DNA of 51,279 nucleotides from JANLIQ01 sp964362925 (GCA_964362925.1 CAYIGA010000001.1:1-51279); one strand, 5' to 3'; counted from the stretch's first letter, positions 34,395-42,293 are shown. Made by a program: numbers and translations. Notes: generated by a model not told the origin, from the sequence alone.

Positions 34395-35222
34395 TCATTT
34401 GACCAATATCCCAACTATTTCAACCATCAAGCGACGAGCGTAGGATTGGTCTATAAATTTGCCTGACTCTTCGTCAACAATTGGTGAATTTTCATGAGGA
34501 ATAATCACCAACACTGGAGCTACATTTTCATATTGGCTGGCTGTCCAACTGACCTTTTGCACGGCCCGCCCGTCGATTCCAGCCACCAGATTTAAGTCGC
34601 GATTTAGACGGGCGGCGACATGATCCGGCGGCAGCTCTTGCCAAACTGGGCTATTGAGCGCCACGACAGCAGGGCTATCCTGTGCTTGGCCCTCAAGACC
34701 ATCACTCCTGGCACTCTTCACCTGGATAGCCAGAGCTCGATTTTTTGCCAAATCGTCACTTCGCCGATCGTAGAACCACCAGTCCACCCCGTGATGGGTG
34801 TCCTCGCGATCGAGGGGATAATAAATTTCAAACTGACTTTTGAGACGATGCACTTCACGAAGTACGTCGGCCAGGGCGAACTCGGTAAGAACTCCGCGGA
34901 ACACATTTCCGGCCTTAGCTTCATTGCCGTAACGAGAAACAGCCGTTAGAAATTTAGAATGGGCCGGCCTCAACACAGCCGGCGACTTTACTCTCTCCAT
35001 CAGACGAAGCAAAGTTCCAGCGAACTGTTTGCCCCGATCCCATTCTTCAAGGTTGTCTTGGCGAGAGATTCGCTCCAACGACTTGTTGAATTTATCAAGC
35101 GCGACTCCGACTTCTTCCGGCGATTCAACTGGGTCTCTAAACTCTCGGCGAGATGTTCCGTCCGAGGGACCAACAATGTCCCGCTCTACAATTTCCGGCG
35201 AGAAGGACGGTTTTTCGCTCAT
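34395..35222 (-). CDS. Putative PD-(D/E)xK-superfamily nuclease, orphan
   Basis: 275 residues from ATG 35222 (MSEKPSFSPEIVERD); an ATG two codons earlier would be fully leaderless. The central region reads LTEFALADVLREVHRL, then GVDWWFYDRRSDDL, then ALAIQVKSA. An acidic residue in a helix, a Val-Asp strand and a hydrophobic strand ending Gln-x-Lys is the Mrr-like variant of the PD-(D/E)xK nuclease core. No helicase, methylase or DNA-recognition domain is adjacent. It is divergent from uvrA, whose start is 85 bases away. Nuclease activity is an inference from three short motifs; a non-catalytic relative is possible. Confidence 0.6.
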   Translation of the reverse strand: MSEKPSFSPEIVERDIVGPSDGTSRREFRDPVESPEEVGVALDKFNKSLERISRQDNLEEWDRGKQFAGTLLRLMERVKSPAVLRPAHSKFLTAVSRYGNEAKAGNVFRGVLTEFALADVLREVHRLKSQFEIYYPLDREDTHHGVDWWFYDRRSDDLAKNRALAIQVKSARSDGLEGQAQDSPAVVALNSPVWQELPPDHVAARLNRDLNLVAGIDGRAVQKVSWTASQYENVAPVLVIIPHENSPIVDEESGKFIDQSYARRLMVEIVGILVK

Positions 35223-35232
35223 CGTCATTACT

Positions 35233-35261
35233 TTTATACTCGCTCCAACGCCAGCCGTCAA
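35233..35261 (-). promoter_or_regulatory. Promoter of the nuclease-like gene
   Basis: TTGACG (35256-35261), 17-base spacer, TATAAA (35233-35238). The expected start near 35226 falls between the two candidate ATG codons (35228 and 35222). Confidence 0.7.
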
Positions 35262-35294
35262 GGTCCGCTTATGGTATAGGTCGGCTGGATTAGC

Positions 35295-35300
35295 TAAAAT
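35295..35300 (+). promoter_or_regulatory. uvrA -10 box, leaderless type
   Basis: TAAAAT ending 7 bases before ATG 35308. No Shine-Dalgarno site lies between. The -35 region shows no TTGACA. Confidence 0.55.
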
Positions 35301-35307
35301 CAAATCG

Positions 35308-38151
35308 ATGTCTGACAAAATCATCATTAAGGGCGCTCGCGAGCATAATCTCAAAAATATCGATCTGGAACTGCCGCGGAACAAACTAATCGTCTTTACC
35401 GGCTTATCCGGCTCGGGTAAATCGTCGCTGGCTTTCGACACCATTTACGCCGAAGGTCAACGCCGGTATATGGAGTCGCTTTCGTCCTATGCTCGGCAGT
35501 TTTTGGGTCAGATGGAAAAACCCGATGTTGACTATATTGAAGGTCTGTCGCCAGCCATTTCCATTGACCAAAAAACGACCAGCCATAACCCTCGTTCGAC
35601 CGTCGGGACGGTGACGGAGATCTACGACTATTTGCGTTTACTTTTCGCCCGAGTCGGCGTGCCATATTGTCCCAATTGCGGTCGGAAAATTGCCCGTCAA
35701 ACCATCGACCAAATGGTTGACTTAATTGAAGGTTTACCCGAAAGTACACGAATTAGCGTTCTTTCACCGGTTGTTCGCGGTCGGAAAGGCGAATACCATC
35801 AGCTCCTCCACGACCTGTATAAAGGTGGGTTCGGCACCGTCCGGGTCAACGGCGCCATTTTTAGTTTAAACGACAAAATTGATCTTGATCGTTACAAAGC
35901 CCATAAGATCGAGGTTTTAATTGATCGACTAATCATTGGTTCGTCAACCCGAGCCCGCTTAAACGAAGCGATCGAATCGGCGCTGAAGTTGAGCAAGGGT
36001 TTGGTCATTGTTGCCCAAGAAGGCAAAAATGACGAAATTCTGCTCTCGGAAGAGCTGTCATGCCCCTACGACGGCTTTAGTTTGGGCGAAATTTCGCCGC
36101 GGTCATTTTCGTTCAATTCTCCTTACGGCGCTTGCGAGGATTGCCACGGTCTGGGCATCAGGAAAGTTATTGCCGACGAGCTAATTATTCCCGACCGAAC
36201 CAAAACGATTAGTCAGGGAGCGATTATGCCCTGGACAGTTTCGGCCACCAATTACTACGGCATTCTAATTAAAAACAGCGCCGATCATTTTGACATAAAC
36301 CTTGAGGCGCCGATTAAAGAAATAGATCCGAAAAAACTCCAGAAAGTCCTCTACGGCCTCGATTCTCCAATCAAACTCCGTCTCCGTTATTTCTCTAATG
36401 GTCAGGCTCAATACTTTAGCGTTTGGTTCAAGGGCTTGATCCCTCATTTAGAAAGTCGATTTGCCGAAACAGATTCCGATCGAGTCCGGGAAGAGATAGA
36501 AAAGTATATGCTTTCGAGTCCGTGCCAAAGCTGTCAGGGCGCTCGTTTGAAACAAGTTGCCTTAATTTTTAAAGTGGCCGGTTTAAATATTTCCGAGCTA
36601 GTCGCCTTAACAATCGACAAAGCTAAAGATTATTTCGCCGAATTGAAGCTGTCGGCGCGAGACCAGTCAATTGCCGGCAAGATTATCTTAGAAATAAATA
36701 GCCGACTGGAATTTTTGACCAAAGTCGGTCTTGATTACTTAACCCTTGATCGTTCGGCAACAACGCTGGCTGGCGGTGAATCGCAAAGAATCCGTCTGGC
36801 CTCCCAAATCGGCTCGGCCTTGGTCGGAATATTGTATGTTTTGGACGAGCCAACGATCGGCTTGCATCCGACCGACAACGCTAAATTAATTGAGACTTTA
36901 CATCATCTCCGGGATTTGGGCAACACCGTCATCGTCGTTGAACACGACGAGGAAACGATGCGCGCCGCCGACTTTATCGTTGATATTGGCCCCGGCGCTG
37001 GAGAACACGGTGGCCAAATTATCGCCAGTGGAAATTACGACGAGCTGGTCAGTAATCCCCAATCGATCACCGGGCCGTATTTAACCGGCGAAAAATTTCT
37101 GATTATTCCGGTTCGACGGGAGGTGGTTAAGGGTCATAAAATGTTGACTGTCCACGGTGCTTCTGAAAACAATCTCAAAAAAATTACTGTCAATTTCCCG
37201 ACCGGCCGATTTATTGTCGTCACCGGCGTGTCTGGTAGCGGCAAATCAACTTTAATCGCCGAGGTTTTGAGCAAAGCCGTTGGCCGACGGCTTGGTCATG
37301 CCACCTTGATTCCAGGCGCCCATCAAAGCATTAGCGGCGTCGAAAATATTAATAAAATGATTGAAATCAATCAGTCGCCGATCGGCCGGACGCCTCGGTC
37401 GAACCCGGCCACTTACACCAAAGCATTCGACCCGATCCGCCAACTATTTGCCGCTACTCCTGCCGCTCGGAGTCGTGGCTACAAGCCCGGCCGGTTTAGT
37501 TTTAATGTCATCGGCGGCCGCTGTGAGAATTGCCAAGGCGACGGCCAAATAAAAATTGAGATGAACTTTTTGCCTGATGTTTATATCACCTGCGATGTCT
37601 GCCAGGGAACTCGGTACAATAAAGAGACCTTGGAAGTGAGGTGGAAGGGTAAAAATGTTAGCCAAGTTCTAAATCTAACTATTGAGGAGGCAGGAGAGTT
37701 CTTCGCTAATATTTCGACCGTGGCCGACAAATTGAAAACGATGGAAAAGGTTGGTCTCGGTTATGTTCGCTTGGGTCAGAGCGCCACGACGTTGTCAGGC
37801 GGCGAAGCCCAGCGGATCAAACTGGCGGCCGAATTGGCCAAACGCGATACCGGTGCGACTCTTTATGTACTAGATGAGCCAACGACCGGCTTGCATTTTG
37901 CTGACGTCGAAAAACTGCTCAGCGTTTTGCAAGCGCTAGTTGATCGAGGCAATACCGTTATTGTCATTGAACATAACCTGGATGTCGTAAAATCGGCCGA
38001 CTGGCTGATTGATTTGGGGCCGGGCGGCGGGGAAAAAGGCGGCCGGATCGTTGCCCAAGGGGAGCCAGAGACAGTGGCCGGAGTTAAAACCTCATTGACC
38101 GGCCAGGTTCTGAAGAATGTCTTAGTCGCGGGCAGGAAAATTAGGATTTAA
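35308..38151 (+). CDS. uvrA: Excinuclease ABC subunit A
   Basis: Damage-sensing ABC ATPase, 947 residues from ATG 35308 (MSDKIIIKGAREHNLKNID shortened); the long upstream extension of the frame overlaps the divergent gene and is not coding. Two ABC modules: Walker A GLSGSGKSS and GVSGSGKST, signatures LAGGESQRI and LSGGEAQRI, Walker B YVLDEPTIGLH and YVLDEPTTGLH. Zinc modules: CPNCG, SPCQSCQG and the C-terminal CENCQGDG...CDVCQGTRY are intact, but the first module reads CPYDGFSLGEI...CEDCHGLG, so its second cysteine is Asp. Not in an operon. Confidence 0.97.
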   Translation: MSDKIIIKGAREHNLKNIDLELPRNKLIVFTGLSGSGKSSLAFDTIYAEGQRRYMESLSSYARQFLGQMEKPDVDYIEGLSPAISIDQKTTSHNPRSTVGTVTEIYDYLRLLFARVGVPYCPNCGRKIARQTIDQMVDLIEGLPESTRISVLSPVVRGRKGEYHQLLHDLYKGGFGTVRVNGAIFSLNDKIDLDRYKAHKIEVLIDRLIIGSSTRARLNEAIESALKLSKGLVIVAQEGKNDEILLSEELSCPYDGFSLGEISPRSFSFNSPYGACEDCHGLGIRKVIADELIIPDRTKTISQGAIMPWTVSATNYYGILIKNSADHFDINLEAPIKEIDPKKLQKVLYGLDSPIKLRLRYFSNGQAQYFSVWFKGLIPHLESRFAETDSDRVREEIEKYMLSSPCQSCQGARLKQVALIFKVAGLNISELVALTIDKAKDYFAELKLSARDQSIAGKIILEINSRLEFLTKVGLDYLTLDRSATTLAGGESQRIRLASQIGSALVGILYVLDEPTIGLHPTDNAKLIETLHHLRDLGNTVIVVEHDEETMRAADFIVDIGPGAGEHGGQIIASGNYDELVSNPQSITGPYLTGEKFLIIPVRREVVKGHKMLTVHGASENNLKKITVNFPTGRFIVVTGVSGSGKSTLIAEVLSKAVGRRLGHATLIPGAHQSISGVENINKMIEINQSPIGRTPRSNPATYTKAFDPIRQLFAATPAARSRGYKPGRFSFNVIGGRCENCQGDGQIKIEMNFLPDVYITCDVCQGTRYNKETLEVRWKGKNVSQVLNLTIEEAGEFFANISTVADKLKTMEKVGLGYVRLGQSATTLSGGEAQRIKLAAELAKRDTGATLYVLDEPTTGLHFADVEKLLSVLQALVDRGNTVIVIEHNLDVVKSADWLIDLGPGGGEKGGRIVAQGEPETVAGVKTSLTGQVLKNVLVAGRKIRI

Positions 38152-38152
38152 G

Positions 38153-38174
38153 AAAAACCGGGCTAGTTGCCCGG
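38153..38174. terminator. Weak hairpin after uvrA
   Basis: CCGGGC-TAGTT-GCCCGG, six GC pairs, 6 bases after the uvrA stop. No T run follows on the plus strand; five T follow on the minus strand, so it may instead end transcripts coming from the 39061-38522 gene. Confidence 0.5.
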
Positions 38175-38521
38175 CTCAAATCTCTGACGGTTCGGTAGCG
38201 ACTGCCAACCGCCATCTTGATTATTTAGAACGCGGAAGCCAATCTAACCGGCAGGAAGGTCAAAGTCAAAGATCGTCCCAACCAACTTCCGTAATAATTA
38301 AGGAAATTAGCTAGGAAATCTGGCCGAAGCGGTTGGCTAAAAGCCATGCTTCGGCCGAGGGTTCCTGCTGGGGCTGGGGCTCTGGGATGAGGCCTAAGAG
38401 CGAAACTAATTCGTCCTAGGCCTAGTTCGGTTTGGGCCGAAAACCCTGTCGATATGAGCTCGGCAGTGCCATCTGTTCTTGGCCGCAGGAACAGATAAGA
38501 CTGTTAAATTCCAAATCTTGG
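38175..38521. other. Gene-free stretch with a nested hairpin
   Basis: About 345 bases between uvrA and the 179-residue gene. A nested hairpin is visible: outer arms GGCCGAAGC (38322-38330) and GCTTCGGCC (38348-38356), inner TGGCT-AAA-AGCCA. GC-rich words (CTGGGGCTGGGGCTCTGGG) and the GCCTA repeats near 38390-38420 follow. No frame with a ribosome site was found on either strand. It may be the untranslated tail of the convergent transcript. Confidence 0.5.
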
Positions 38522-39061
38522 TTAGCGAGCCTTCTGCTTCTGACCGCAGCCGTGACCGTTCGCCTGCCGGCGGTTCTCCTCCGCCCGAGCCGCCTTATTA
38601 ATCGCGCATCGGACGGAATCGGTTCTGGATTTATCCAGGCGAATTCGCTCCCGCTCGTCTTCCAGGTCACGGATAGTAGTTGCGACTAGGCCGCAAGCGG
38701 ACAGCGCCCTTCCACCGTAGCCCTTGTCAATCGCTCTGTCGGCGGCCGCCAGATGCGCCTTGACGGTGTCAGTATTAATTCCTTTCCCATTGGCCAACCT
38801 CCCAACGGTTGCACGGAGACGAGTTGCCCACTCCCGAGCGGCGTTCACCTGGTCACAGTGAATAGAGCGAACGGCATCCCAGGCCTTTCTCGTCGCTTGG
38901 GAACCGAAACCACGGTCGGCGAGGATTTGGGCATCGTAAGCGGCGTTGAACGCCTCCTTAGAAAAACGCCCACAGATTCGGCCAAGAATCTCGAGCGCCT
39001 CCGTCAGCGGACTAGGTTGGCTGGTGGCCAGCTGAACCGGACGGCCAATTGTCGAATTCAT
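38522..39061 (-). CDS. Unknown helical protein, 179 residues
   Basis: Start ATG 39061 with AAGGAG 9 bases upstream. The sequence is nearly all helix and rich in Ala, Arg and Asp (ATRKAWDAVRSIHCDQ, REWATRLRATVGRLANG, TVKAHLAAADRAIDKG, ALSACGLVATTIRDLEDERERIR), with a basic disordered C-terminus (NRRQANGHGCGQKQKAR). Two or three helical hairpins of similar length may be repeats. No signal peptide or membrane segment. No family recognised. It is expressed from an excellent promoter at 39445-39473, which leaves an untranslated leader of about 377 bases containing a possible 64-codon gene and folded segments. Confidence 0.65.
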   Translation of the reverse strand: MNSTIGRPVQLATSQPSPLTEALEILGRICGRFSKEAFNAAYDAQILADRGFGSQATRKAWDAVRSIHCDQVNAAREWATRLRATVGRLANGKGINTDTVKAHLAAADRAIDKGYGGRALSACGLVATTIRDLEDERERIRLDKSRTDSVRCAINKAARAEENRRQANGHGCGQKQKAR

Positions 39062-39103
39062 CTTCGTTCATCTCCTTGGCTACCGATGGTTCGGATAGCC
39101 GGG

Positions 39104-39298
39104 TCATGCCCGAATCGGGCCAGTGATTACTTCGAGTCTATTAAATCGACTCGTTAGAAAAATCAAAGTTGCATTACTTAATGAATGAATACAATTAAAC
39201 ACGTCAATATTGGGGAAAACCTCCCAGAGCTGTGTTTGCGGTTCATTCATAAAGACATTAGTTTCGGTGATTTCTCTAATGAGTCGATTTCTCCTCAC
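39104..39298 (-). CDS. Possible 64-residue protein in the leader of the 179-residue gene
   Basis: Frame from GTG 39298 to 39104. Support: GAGGTGATC, a nine-base match to the 16S 3' end complement, lies one base before the GTG region with suitable spacing, and the frame is inside the transcript started at 39438. The product (RRNRLIREITETNVF..., ending FLTSRFNRLEVITGPIRA) is basic at both ends with a Phe- and Ile-rich middle; no family recognised. The ribosome site is paired in a nested hairpin, so it could be a regulated leader gene. It may also be chance; base composition is more AT-rich than in its neighbours. Confidence 0.4.
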   Translation of the reverse strand: MRRNRLIREITETNVFMNEPQTQLWEVFPNIDVFNCIHSLSNATLIFLTSRFNRLEVITGPIRA

Positions 39299-39299
39299 T

Positions 39300-39352
39300 G
39301 ATCACCTCTCGACGTCGAATAAGGTAAACCTTCGACTTTAGGCGAGATGATC
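39300..39352 (-). promoter_or_regulatory. Nested hairpin masking a ribosome binding site
   Basis: On the plus strand GATCA-CC-TCTCG (39300-39311) pairs with CGAGA-TGATC (39343-39352); inside, GTCG-AAT-AAGG (39314-39324) pairs with CCTT-CGAC (39329-39336) over a TAAA loop. In the transcript the outer arm contains GAGGTGATC, the ribosome site of the leader frame, so folding would hide it. A second small hairpin (GCGGAGGG/CCCTTCGC, one wobble) lies upstream near 39391-39415. Confidence 0.55.
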
Positions 39353-39444
39353 AAAGAGGAAACTAACTGTTAAAGAAGATTGGTCTTGCGAAGGGCTCTT
39401 TAGACCCTCCGCTCACAACCGTGTACTAATATCGTACGTTCAAG

Positions 39445-39473
39445 ATACTATCACAGAACGGTCGGAATGTCAA
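39445..39473 (-). promoter_or_regulatory. Strong promoter with long leader
   Basis: TTGACA (39468-39473), 17-base spacer, TAGTAT (39445-39450) preceded by TGA (extended -10). Expected start near 39438. It is one of the best consensus matches in the window. Confidence 0.8.
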
Positions 39474-39818
39474 TGGTTTTAGACCTATTTTTTTAAAATT
39501 TATCTGGAATAGACTATGCTTTATTAAATGTTTTCATGTATATTTAGTCAGCTTTAGCCTCAAGGGTGGTTGATTTCGAAAAAGCAAACGTAACACTTAA
39601 TTTTTAATAACTCACCTTCAACTCTTCTACCATATCAACTAACTGCTCTGGAGGTGGATTATGACATATATGTCATAATCCGCATTTGAACTGATGTTTG
39701 TTACTGTCAATTAAAATAATCTATATATATTGAAATAGAATATGTTAATCTGGTTCGATTCAAGACGCCAGAATACTGTACTTTTCCAGATATAGTTAGT
39801 TTATTGTTGATTCTAAGG
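39474..39818. other. AT-rich gene-free stretch before uvrC
   Basis: About 345 AT-rich bases, clearly different in composition from the coding neighbours. It holds a T-rich tract near 39480-39500, the 26-bp palindrome at 39656 (separate entry) and AT-repeats near 39720. No frame with a ribosome site was found on either strand. Confidence 0.6.
39656..39681. promoter_or_regulatory. Perfect 26-bp palindrome (operator-like)
   Basis: GGATTATGACATA followed at once by its exact reverse complement TATGTCATAATCC. With no loop it suits a dimeric DNA-binding protein better than an RNA hairpin. It lies about 150 bases before uvrC and 200 bases behind the divergent promoter at 39445-39473. Neither T run nor gene end is near, so it is not a terminator. 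Confidence 0.7.
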
Positions 39819-39824
39819 TAGAAT
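39819..39824 (+). promoter_or_regulatory. uvrC -10 box, leaderless type
   Basis: TAGAAT six bases before ATG 39831, so transcription should start at the A of the ATG. The preceding TAAGG is the same as before uvrB. Confidence 0.65.
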
Positions 39825-39830
39825 ACACTT

Positions 39831-41453
39831 ATGGAAAAGATCAATCAGTTCTTACCCAACAAACCTGGGGTTTATTTGTTCAAAGACGAGAACAACCGAG
39901 TGCTCTACGTTGGCAAGGCTAAAAATCTGAAGAGTCGGGTTGGGAGCTACTTAATCAATAAACACCTCGATCGTCCCTGGATCGCTGTAATGATGGGTTT
40001 AATCAAAGACGTCGAGACAATCGTTGTCAACAACGAACTTGAGGCATTAATTCTTGAAGCAACTTTAATCAACGAGCATCAACCAAAGTTTAATATTAAA
40101 CTAACCGACGATAAGGCCTATCCGTATATTAAGTTAACTCTGAACGAATCATTTCCTCGATTCCAAATAGTCCGTCAACGAGCTCGAGACGGGGCCAAAT
40201 ACTTTGGACCCTATTTGTCGGCTTGGTCAGCCCGAATGACTTGTGAATTTTTGCGCCGAATCTATGGGGTTCATATTAGCAATCGACCACTCTCGAATAA
40301 TGGTAATCAACCGTGTCTTAACTGCCAACTAGAAAATAACCTTTGTCCGATGGCTAATCAAATCTCCGAAGAAGCATATGCTTATCCAGTCAAAAAAGTG
40401 ATTGAGTTTTTAGAAGGGAGAAGGAAATTGTTAGTCAAGGATATTGAGATTCGAATGGAACAGGCAGCGAAGGGAGAGAACTTTGAATTAGCGGCCAAAC
40501 TTCGTGACCAACTTCGTGCCGTTCGGCAGGTCACTACCAACCAGGATGTAGTTGGCTCGATTAGTGACAATTTTGACGCTATTGCCGCTTCCAATGCCAA
40601 ATGGATGGGCGTTGTCACGCTAATGTCGGTTCGGTTGGGTATTTTGACTGGCCAGAAACATTTTAACTTCAAAATCACTGCCAATCAGAGAACTTGCGAG
40701 GTCATTCGGCAATTTCTGCTCAACTTTTACCAAAACTTTACAGCCGTCCCACCCTTAGTGGCTCTAGCTGAAGATATCGAAGATCGCCAGCTGATTGAGA
40801 GTTGGTTAACCAAGACTTTCGGTCATAAAGTTGAGCTAAGAGTGGCCGCGCGGGGCGAAAAAAATAACTTTGTCGCCCTAGCCAAAAAGAATGCTGATGC
40901 TAAATTGGAGGCAGAATTAGCCAAAGACAACAATGACTTCTCGGGCTTAATCGCCATCAAGGAATTGTTAGGTCTTGACGAATTTCCGGAAAGGATTGAG
41001 GCGGTTGATATCTCAAACCTAGGCACGAGTGAGCCAATCGGCACAACAGTTTGCTTTATTAACGGCCAACCAGACAAGAACGAGTACCGTCGTTACAAGA
41101 TAAGAACAGTTCTTGGTCAGAATGATTTTGCGATGATCAGGGAAATTACCGGAAGGCGATTTAGCGACACCAGCCGACCGGTCCCAGATTTATTCGTTGT
41201 CGACGGTGGGCCAGAACAATTGAAATCGGCGCTAAGGGCTTTAGAGGGTACGGTAGTGAAGCCGAAGCATATACTATCTCTGGCTAAAAAACCGGATAGA
41301 ATATTTTTACCGACTAAAAAGCGGCCGATACCGATCAAGCGCGGCCATCAGGGACTGTTATTACTCGCCCGAATCAGAGACGAAACTCACCGGTTTGGAC
41401 TACGTTTCCAACGTCAGCGGCAAAACAAAAAAAGCTTGGCCACCAAAGACTAA
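39831..41453 (+). CDS. uvrC: Excinuclease ABC subunit C without HhH tail
   Basis: Incision nuclease of nucleotide excision repair, 540 residues. The N-terminal GIY-YIG nuclease is PGVYLFKDENNRVLYVGKAKNLKSR (read as PGVYLFKDEN then RVLYVGKAKNL). The UVR helix pair (EQAAKGENFELAAKLRDQL) follows near residue 210, then the RNase H-like nuclease with AVDISNLG, VVDGGPEQL and RDETHRF holding the two Asp and the His of the active site. The protein stops about 20 residues later, where other UvrC proteins continue with a 60-70 residue helix-hairpin-helix pair. No missing HhH was found in the next 100 bases in other frames. Confidence 0.95.
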   Translation: MEKINQFLPNKPGVYLFKDENNRVLYVGKAKNLKSRVGSYLINKHLDRPWIAVMMGLIKDVETIVVNNELEALILEATLINEHQPKFNIKLTDDKAYPYIKLTLNESFPRFQIVRQRARDGAKYFGPYLSAWSARMTCEFLRRIYGVHISNRPLSNNGNQPCLNCQLENNLCPMANQISEEAYAYPVKKVIEFLEGRRKLLVKDIEIRMEQAAKGENFELAAKLRDQLRAVRQVTTNQDVVGSISDNFDAIAASNAKWMGVVTLMSVRLGILTGQKHFNFKITANQRTCEVIRQFLLNFYQNFTAVPPLVALAEDIEDRQLIESWLTKTFGHKVELRVAARGEKNNFVALAKKNADAKLEAELAKDNNDFSGLIAIKELLGLDEFPERIEAVDISNLGTSEPIGTTVCFINGQPDKNEYRRYKIRTVLGQNDFAMIREITGRRFSDTSRPVPDLFVVDGGPEQLKSALRALEGTVVKPKHILSLAKKPDRIFLPTKKRPIPIKRGHQGLLLLARIRDETHRFGLRFQRQRQNKKSLATKD

Positions 41454-41572
41454 TCTTCGCCTGCCGCGATGATGACGATGAGGGCTCTCACTTTAAAGAA
41501 GCGGGTCCATTGGCGACATCGACGCGTTGCCAGCCGTGGTATTCCGGCGAAGAATAGCAACTTTTGGTTTTT

Positions 41573-41731
41573 CTACTTTATGTGTTGGTTAAAGCGATTG
41601 CCGAAAGCGAGGATATTTATGCCGAGGATGACGAAAAAAATTCCCACTATAATACCGACTAAACTGGGGAATATTATTACTAAAATCCCAAAAACAATCG
41701 AAGTCGCGCCCATGACTTGGAGTGGATTCAT
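41573..41731 (-). CDS. 52-residue membrane protein, DUF3096-like
   Basis: Short gene from ATG 41731 to TAG 41573. The product is MNPLQVMGATS, a first helix IVFGILVIIFPSLVGIIVG, a turn, a second helix IFFVILGINILAFGN and the tail RFNQHIK. The IxFGILxxIFPxLxGxIVGxxxxxxGIxxL pattern is that of the DUF3096 family of tiny membrane proteins. TATATT lies 8 bases upstream of the ATG and there is no ribosome site, as with other genes here. A 90-codon frame on the opposite strand across the same bases lacks these signals and encodes a Lys/Arg/Pro/Ile mixture typical of an antisense shadow. Confidence 0.72.
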   Translation of the reverse strand: MNPLQVMGATSIVFGILVIIFPSLVGIIVGIFFVILGINILAFGNRFNQHIK

Positions 41732-41909
41732 TAAATTTTAATATACTACTTTTTGATTCATATTAACTCCGCAAAAGTTCTGATCGATATTGTAGTTCCC
41801 AAGATTCAACCGACCGACTTCGCCGAAAACCACGAATGGAAGTCCCTGGAGCTTCATTTGGTCGAAACAAACTCTTGCCAAGGGCAAAAAACTATTAGAA
41901 TATTATACT

Positions 41910-42293
41910 GTGACCGAGATAAATCAAACCTATACGATCAAGGCGTCAATTGCCAAAGTCTGGCAGACGTTGGTAGACCCTAAAATTATTGCCGTTTGGA
42001 GTAATGCTCCAGCTAAGATGGACGAAGTGGTTGGATTTGAGTTTGAACTTTGGAACGGCGACATTACTGGTGTTAACACCATCGTCGACAAACCAACCTT
42101 ATTAGTTCAGGAGTGGCAGTACGGTGACTGGCCGAAGCCCTCGCGGGTCACATTTTCGCTTAAAGCGGTTAACAATCACACTGTCGTTAAATTAACCCAA
42201 ACCGGACATCCCAAAAACGAACAGAAGGATCTTGAGGAGGGCTGGGACAGTTATTATCTTGGCGCGATTAAAAAATATCTTGAGTTAATTTAG
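41910..42293 (+). CDS. AHSA1/SRPBCC-family protein
   Basis: 127 residues from GTG 41910. The beginning EINQTYTIKASIAKVWQTLVDPKIIAVWSN and the end GHPKNEQKDLEEGWDSYYLGAIKKYLEL (each quoted only in part below family cores YTIKASIAKVWQTL and GWDSYYLGAIKKYL) are those of the activator-of-Hsp90-ATPase-like START-domain family. Such proteins bind hydrophobic ligands or act in stress responses; the ligand is unknown. TAGAAT ends 8 bases before the GTG and no Shine-Dalgarno is present. It is convergent with nfo and shares four bases with it. Confidence 0.85.
   Translation: MTEINQTYTIKASIAKVWQTLVDPKIIAVWSNAPAKMDEVVGFEFELWNGDITGVNTIVDKPTLLVQEWQYGDWPKPSRVTFSLKAVNNHTVVKLTQTGHPKNEQKDLEEGWDSYYLGAIKKYLELI

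Noticed and set aside
35029..35307. 93-codon N-terminal extension of uvrA
   Set aside because: It overlaps the divergent nuclease-like gene and both promoters; the family starts at MSDKIIIKG.
38422..38689. Overlapping 80-codon frames on both strands
   Set aside because: Both are shadows of the 179-residue gene and its tail; no ribosome site.
39740..39775. GGTTCGATTC resembling a tRNA T-loop
   Set aside because: The flanks do not pair into a T-arm and there are no anticodon, D-arm or acceptor stems.
41469..41741. 90-codon plus-strand frame after uvrC
   Set aside because: Rich in Lys, Arg, Pro and Ile, as expected for the complement of a membrane-protein gene; the minus-strand DUF3096-like gene explains the bases better.
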